A stretch of DNA of 64,000 nucleotides from Ceratopteris richardii. Its lineage: Eukaryota > Streptophyta > Polypodiopsida > Polypodiales > Pteridaceae. The stretch lies in contig CM035413.1 in assembly GCA_020310875.1 (NCBI GenBank), positions 188,990,904 through 189,054,903 of the forward strand, given 5' to 3'. A program made the translations under genes and the position numbers. The notes beneath the pieces were generated by a model. That model saw only the letters and a program-made list of their open reading frames with translations. It was not told the origin of the DNA and did not search any database. Below are positions 59,661 through 64,000 of the stretch, in pieces; the first letter of the stretch is position 1; each line of letters begins with the position of its first letter.

Positions 59661-59926
59661 CAAAAGGTCCTGTTTGCCTGTTTTGACCCCCAGGAGCCTG
59701 ATTTGAGATAACTTTTTCATCCAAAGTCCATTTTTTGAGCTCTATAGCTCGTTGGAAAGCTCGTTTCAAATCCAACACGGCCTCAACTGTTTTTTATAAG
59801 AATAATGCATTGATTTTCAGATAGGATATTTTGAAGTTGACCCTCCGGTGGGACTAGGGAACCAAGGGAGCCCCAAGCGATTTTGAGCAATACAAAGGGG
59901 AATTTTGGGACTAGAAGTCAAAGCTT

Positions 59927-60442
59927 ATGAACCTGAGGTCTAGTAGACACCTAGGCAAGGATAAACAAAGCATTAGATCTTCTGAGGCTAGTGTCAACCA
60001 TACAGCTAAGTCTTGGGCACAACAACTAAGTGGTCATCCTTACAGACTAAGTTCAGACACAAGTGATTCAGAAATGTCTTTTAGCATGGGGAAACCTGTA
60101 GGTGGCTCAGGAACTGATTATTTACAAACACCAGAAGGTCCCTATAAGACACAGTTGGAATATATTCGGACCAACCGATTAGGTGCTCGCATCTATGAGG
60201 ATGACCTGAGGCGATCAGTGGTCCAACTAAAAAATCCAGATCAACCCTTTGGACTTGAACACCCGGTGGTCAAGTTCGAAGAGGGTTCATACATTGATAA
60301 GGAAGGAACCATGTATGTGGTCACCAACCTACCAGATAGGACTAATGAGTTTGGAAATATCATTCCTGAGAATGAGATAGGAGACCTAGAACAAGGAAAT
60401 GTAGGACAAGGACCCCAGACTCCTAGGGCAAGTCAGTTTTGA
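59927..60442 (+). pseudogene. Gypsy-3 gag N-terminal ORF
   Basis: 171 codons from ATG, MNLRSSRHLGKDKQ, followed by polar, acidic sequence. It ends TGA at 60440-60442 where the next frame takes over, so it is probably the N-terminus of gag separated by a frameshift. No named domain recognised. Confidence 0.6.
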
Positions 60443-61467
60443 CCAGAGTGATCACTCCAGATTGGATTCCTCAAGATAACAAAAGCATAGAACTATTCTT
60501 GAATAGAGAAACAGAGGAAGCCTTTTGGAGATTCAAGCCAGATCAACCTAGCCAATTGGGCATAGTCAATATCTACGAGTTCAAGGACCCAGAGATACCA
60601 GGCAAAGTTGCCTACCTCGATAACACGTCAGAGAAAATTTTCTTGGTAGCAAAACATGATAGACATGCATATACTTGGAAGAGTGAATTGATTTTCCCTC
60701 CACCAAGATCCAATGTTTCCCATGGCCTCCAAGGAGTAGGATCATCCCACGCTCATGAAGCCCAGAGAGAAAGAACTAGAGAGAGACTTGAGGTAAGTTT
60801 TGCACACACCGTGGGCAGGAATAGGTCAGGATTTGAAAATCAAAGACCTGAAAGAGAGAGACATCAAGCACATAGGCAACAAAGAGATGAACAAGATTTT
60901 CCATTGCCTATACCCCAAGAGCACCCAAGAACCCTTAGACTCACTCAAGTGATCAAGGCAATGAAGAATTATTTTGACGGGTCAGGAGATCCTTATGATC
61001 ATGTGGCCGAGTTCAAACAAGTGTTAAGAGCTGAACAGGTTGAGGATTTGTTCACGCAGTACAAGGCATTTGGTTTGACTCTTAAGGGCACTGCCTTAGC
61101 TTGGTTTCAACCACTGAGTAGTCGCAACTATCACGATATAGGTCAGCTGCTAGACGAATTCATTGTAGAATTTTCCAAGAGTGGTATCAGGCATAACACA
61201 TCATCTTTGATCCACAGTTTCAAGCAGACACCCCAAGAAACAGTGCGACTAGCAGGTAGAAGGTTCAGACAGTACCTAGAAAGATGCCCTGCTCCAGAGT
61301 TACCCACACCAGCCAAACAAGTGGCTTTGTTCTTAGATGGCTTACTGAGCACAAAGTTAAGATCATATGTGTATTTGAAAGAGCCTAGAAGCATAGAAGA
61401 GTGTGTACGGACCTGCACTGACATAGAAGACAACTTGGGTGAGGAGTTAGGACTATCCTTTCTATAA
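60443..61467 (+). pseudogene. Gypsy-3 gag capsid region
   Basis: Open frame with no ATG at its start, so it depends on the preceding gag frame. Retrotrans_gag core: MKNYFDGSGDPYDHVAEF, LTLKGTALAWFQPL, LLDEFIVEFSKSG, KQTPQETVRLAGRRFRQYL. This is the capsid signature of plant Gypsy gag. Confidence 0.82.
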
Positions 61468-61499
61468 GGATTCTGATAGTTCTACTAGTCATACTTCGA

Positions 61500-63081
61500 A
61501 ATCTCCACGGAAATAGATGAGATAGCAGAGCAAGTTGCCAAGAAGCTAGGAGTTCAAAACAAACAACTACCAAGAGTCACCTAATTGAACCGATGTTATA
61601 CCTGCGGAGGGGACCACATGGCTAATGTATGCCCAATGCACAACCAGAACATGAGAGAAAGGAATGCTCCATATTGCACTATTGAGAGAAAATACACGAA
61701 CCACACGGCTCAAGATTGTCCCTACAATAGGTAGGCTGTTAGACAAACTTATCAGCAACCTTACCAACAAGGTAGGTATCAGAACCAATACCAACCGCCA
61801 TATTATCGACCACAACAACAATATCAGGCACAATATAGGCCACAACCAGTCTTGGGAAACCAACCACCAGCTCCTGCCAACATGATTCCAGTCAAGTATG
61901 CTGTGGGAGAGGAAAATCCAAATAGAGCATTAGTGCCACTAACCCCACTGATCTCAGAGAATGACTTTCATGCTCATAGTTCAGACTACTCCCATGAAGG
62001 TAGTCCACATGCTTATTACACCGAGTCGCCTGAGCATAGTGAGATTTACTCGTATCAATATGAGGCACCACCTATGGAGCAAAATTGGGAGCCTGAATAC
62101 TCCAATGTCATGTACACAAATGCTAACCCTAGGCCCCAATTGAGACACGTAAGACCACAAGCCCCTAGAGGACCATGTTTCAGTCGTCAGGGCGACCATT
62201 TCCTTCGTGATTGTCCCCACCCACCATGTCCGAGTCAAGGACAGGCTATCATAATACAAGCTTTTTGTCCTGATTGTGGCAAAGACCATCTTCCCAGAGA
62301 TTGTCCAAGAAACCCCTCCAGTGCACCCAAGATTACACCCATTAATGTGGTAGGCTTAGTGGCAGATTCAAATTCAAGTAGCAGTAATGTGGCTCCTGTA
62401 CAGGCAGTTACTAGGGCACAAGCATTAAAACAATATAAACCAGCAGAACAATCGGAGTCGAGTGAATCAGGAGAGCCTAGTAAGAGGAAAACAAGAACAT
62501 GGAAGGATACTAGAGAGAAGGCCAATCGCAAGTGGAATAAAAAGTTATCGGAACTAGAAGAAAGCTTGAAAGATGCAAAAACAAAGATAGAAGACATTGC
62601 ATCTCAAAACCCCTCGCATGCCGAAACTCCATCCACTCCACCTCATCCCACCCCACCACCCATTGTAAATAAGCCGCAACCAGGGTCTGTTCTTGTAGAT
62701 CCAACCCCAGAAGGCTTGGACATGATGTTCAAGGCCTACCAGGCTCGACTTCAAGAAGGGCCAACAGTTGCAAACCTAGACAAGAGTTACCCTAGAGCAG
62801 ATTTAGAGATTGAACGGATGAAAATGTGCATGAAAATGGTAGAACAAGCTCAAGCTATACTAGAGACTAGTCAAAAGTTCAATCAGACAAACTTTGTCAA
62901 ACCGGATTTGCATTTCCAGGGCTTACTAGAAAGATTAGAGCAATTGGTAAACAAACCACAAGTTTCTTTACCGCCACAGGCTCAACCAGTTATTGAGAGA
63001 AGAAGCTCACCACCAATGGGAGCTTATGTTCCTAATTCCACGGATGCCGGAATACCTCCTTCAATTCAACAGTACTCTTAA
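61500..63081 (+). pseudogene. Gypsy-3 gag C-terminus with several zinc knuckles
   Basis: Knuckles: CYTCGGDHMANVC (about 61597), a degenerate CTIERKY...HTAQDC (61678), a stop near 61733, then an intact ATG-less frame of 409 codons (61852-63081) with CFSRQGDHFLRDC (one Cys lost) and CPDCGKDHLPRDC (62266). Then a Ser/Pro-rich linker, KWNKKLSELEESLKDAKTKIE coiled coil, and Gln-rich tail. Unusually long and zinc-rich gag. Confidence 0.75.
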
Positions 63082-63261
63082 GAGTTCTTGCGGGAAATAC
63101 AAGAAGATAAATGGGCCAAGGAGAAGGGTAATTCTCCTCCTATTCCTGAGATTGATGATCTTCATGATCAATTTCCCCAAGACATTCCATCTATTTATGG
63201 AGATGAAGCAGAACAACAAGAAGACGAAAGGTTAAATTTTGAATCTAATACCTTAGAAGAA
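63082..63261 (+). pseudogene. Gypsy-3 gag tail
   Basis: After one stop at 63079-63081 the frame continues acidic (EIDDLHDQFPQDIP, EQQEDERLNF) until the next LTR begins. Confidence 0.55.
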
Positions 63262-63914
63262 TGTTGGGTTGTAGGGTATGCACACACCCACAATTGTGCA
63301 TAGGAACCCTCCCTAGACCATAATAATATCTCTTTTTGTATCTACTTAGGAATTCACATAAAAACCCTCCCTTAGACACTTTTTAATATTTGTCCAAAAG
63401 TAAGGCTTTGAAGCCTTGTAAATGCTCACATCTTTTTGAAGAAAGGTAGAAAACTCCCCACACGTGCACGTATTCTCTTCCCTTGAGATTTGGTTGTTAG
63501 AGGATATATTCCAAGATCCTTTTTGAGATATGTTAGTTACGCATGTGCTCCTTTTTGACTAGTCAAAAGGAGCACATGGGGAATTGGGCTGAGCCTATAA
63601 ATAAGAGGCTCATTTTCTTGTGAAAGGGGGTCCCTTGGCCATGGCCTTGGCCTCCATTTTGTTAATGGAAGAAGGTGTCATTTGTTACTCTCTTGCCTCC
63701 TTGTGTGCAATGGCGTTGGTCTTGGTGTATGGATTTGCATGTGTGCATGCATGGTTGGGAGGATGTTCCCCTTTGCTCCTTGTGACGTTGGCCATTGTTG
63801 CCATTGCTCCATGAGCGTGGGTGAACCTCTCCTCTCATTCTTTGCCCCAACTTGGAGAAACTTCTCACTTCCATGTGAGGCGGTTAGGGTTTGTTGTTCC
63901 CCTTATCTCAACAA
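63262..63914 (+). repeat. 5' LTR of a further Gypsy-type element
   Basis: TGTTGGGTTG to CTCAACA (inverted TGTTG/CAACA ends), 653 bp, with a TATA box CCTATAAATAAGAGG near 63590. Followed by its primer site; the element continues beyond the window. Confidence 0.75.
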
Positions 63915-63917
63915 TTT

Positions 63918-63935
63918 GGCGCCGTTGCCGGGGAC
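63918..63935 (+). other. Primer-binding site of the last element
   Basis: TGGCGCCGTTGCCGGGGA, identical to the Gypsy-3 site although the two LTRs are not similar. Confidence 0.9.
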
Positions 63936-64000
63936 GTCGGCCTTTAGCCGTTGGTTTTTCCAAGTTTGCGTGTCCATATTTCGTGAGATGCACCTTGACA

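Larger units (their letters stand above)
58066..63261 (+). mobile_element. Gypsy-3 (Athila/Tat-like), 5' part
   Basis: 5' LTR 58066-58678, primer site TGGCGCCGTTGCCGGGGA at 58684 (the tRNA-Asp-type site known from Athila/Tat elements, as I recall), an ~1.2-kb repeat-rich leader, and a long gag region. Cut at 63262 by another LTR element, so pol is not in the window. Confidence 0.82.

Noticed and set aside
63620-63814. A 64-codon hydrophobic ORF resembling a small membrane protein
   Set aside because: It lies in the 3' part (downstream of the TATA box) of an LTR; no homolog recognised.

Overview
The window is nuclear DNA from a land plant with a large, transposon-rich genome. The evidence is one plant-type nucleobase-ascorbate transporter (NAT) gene with long introns, plant lineages of Copia, Gypsy, L1-type LINE, tRNA-derived SINE and CACTA elements, and Arabidopsis-type telomere motifs (CCCTAAA) inside a satellite. 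I cannot name the species. I found no bacterial-type operon, CRISPR array or intact non-transposon operon-like system.

Layout. 1-14271 (minus strand) is the 5' half of a NAT gene: seven exons that join in phase, spread over 12.5 kb and running off the left edge. Its intron 5 (10.5 kb) holds two head-to-tail L1-type LINEs in antisense to the gene, each starting with a 310-380 bp (CT)n tract. In both LINEs ORF1 and ORF2 share one reading frame separated by a TAG stop, with no ATG before the endonuclease motif. 14272-17800 is the upstream region with two SINEs carrying clean target-site duplications.

17800-35900 is a nest of insertions. An old minus-strand Copia (Copia-0) has its RT domain split by 14.5 kb. 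Inside lie a CACTA element (CACTA-A), a chromodomain Gypsy (Gypsy-1) within the CACTA, and a complete minus-strand Copia (Copia-1, TSD CAAGT) within the Gypsy. Copia-1 carries a 5S-rRNA-like segment in its leader. Next to the nest is a chimeric element with a Copia-like gag and Gypsy-like pol, which recurs at 51-52.5 kb.

36000-48800 is a second Gypsy (Gypsy-2, minus strand), probably interrupted by a 5-kb CACTA (CACTA-B) that contains telomere-like satellite, AT-rich satellite and long TG tracts. CACTA-A and CACTA-B share ends, transposase-like exons and a conserved ~75-bp hairpin.

48900-64000 is another stack: Copia-2 (minus), the second chimeric copy, Copia-3 (plus, truncated), Copia-4 (minus), Gypsy-3 (plus, Athila/Tat-like primer site and a gag with several zinc knuckles), and finally the LTR of a further element that leaves the window. 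Nearly every element is damaged by stops, frameshifts or deletions. The only plausible host gene is NAT.
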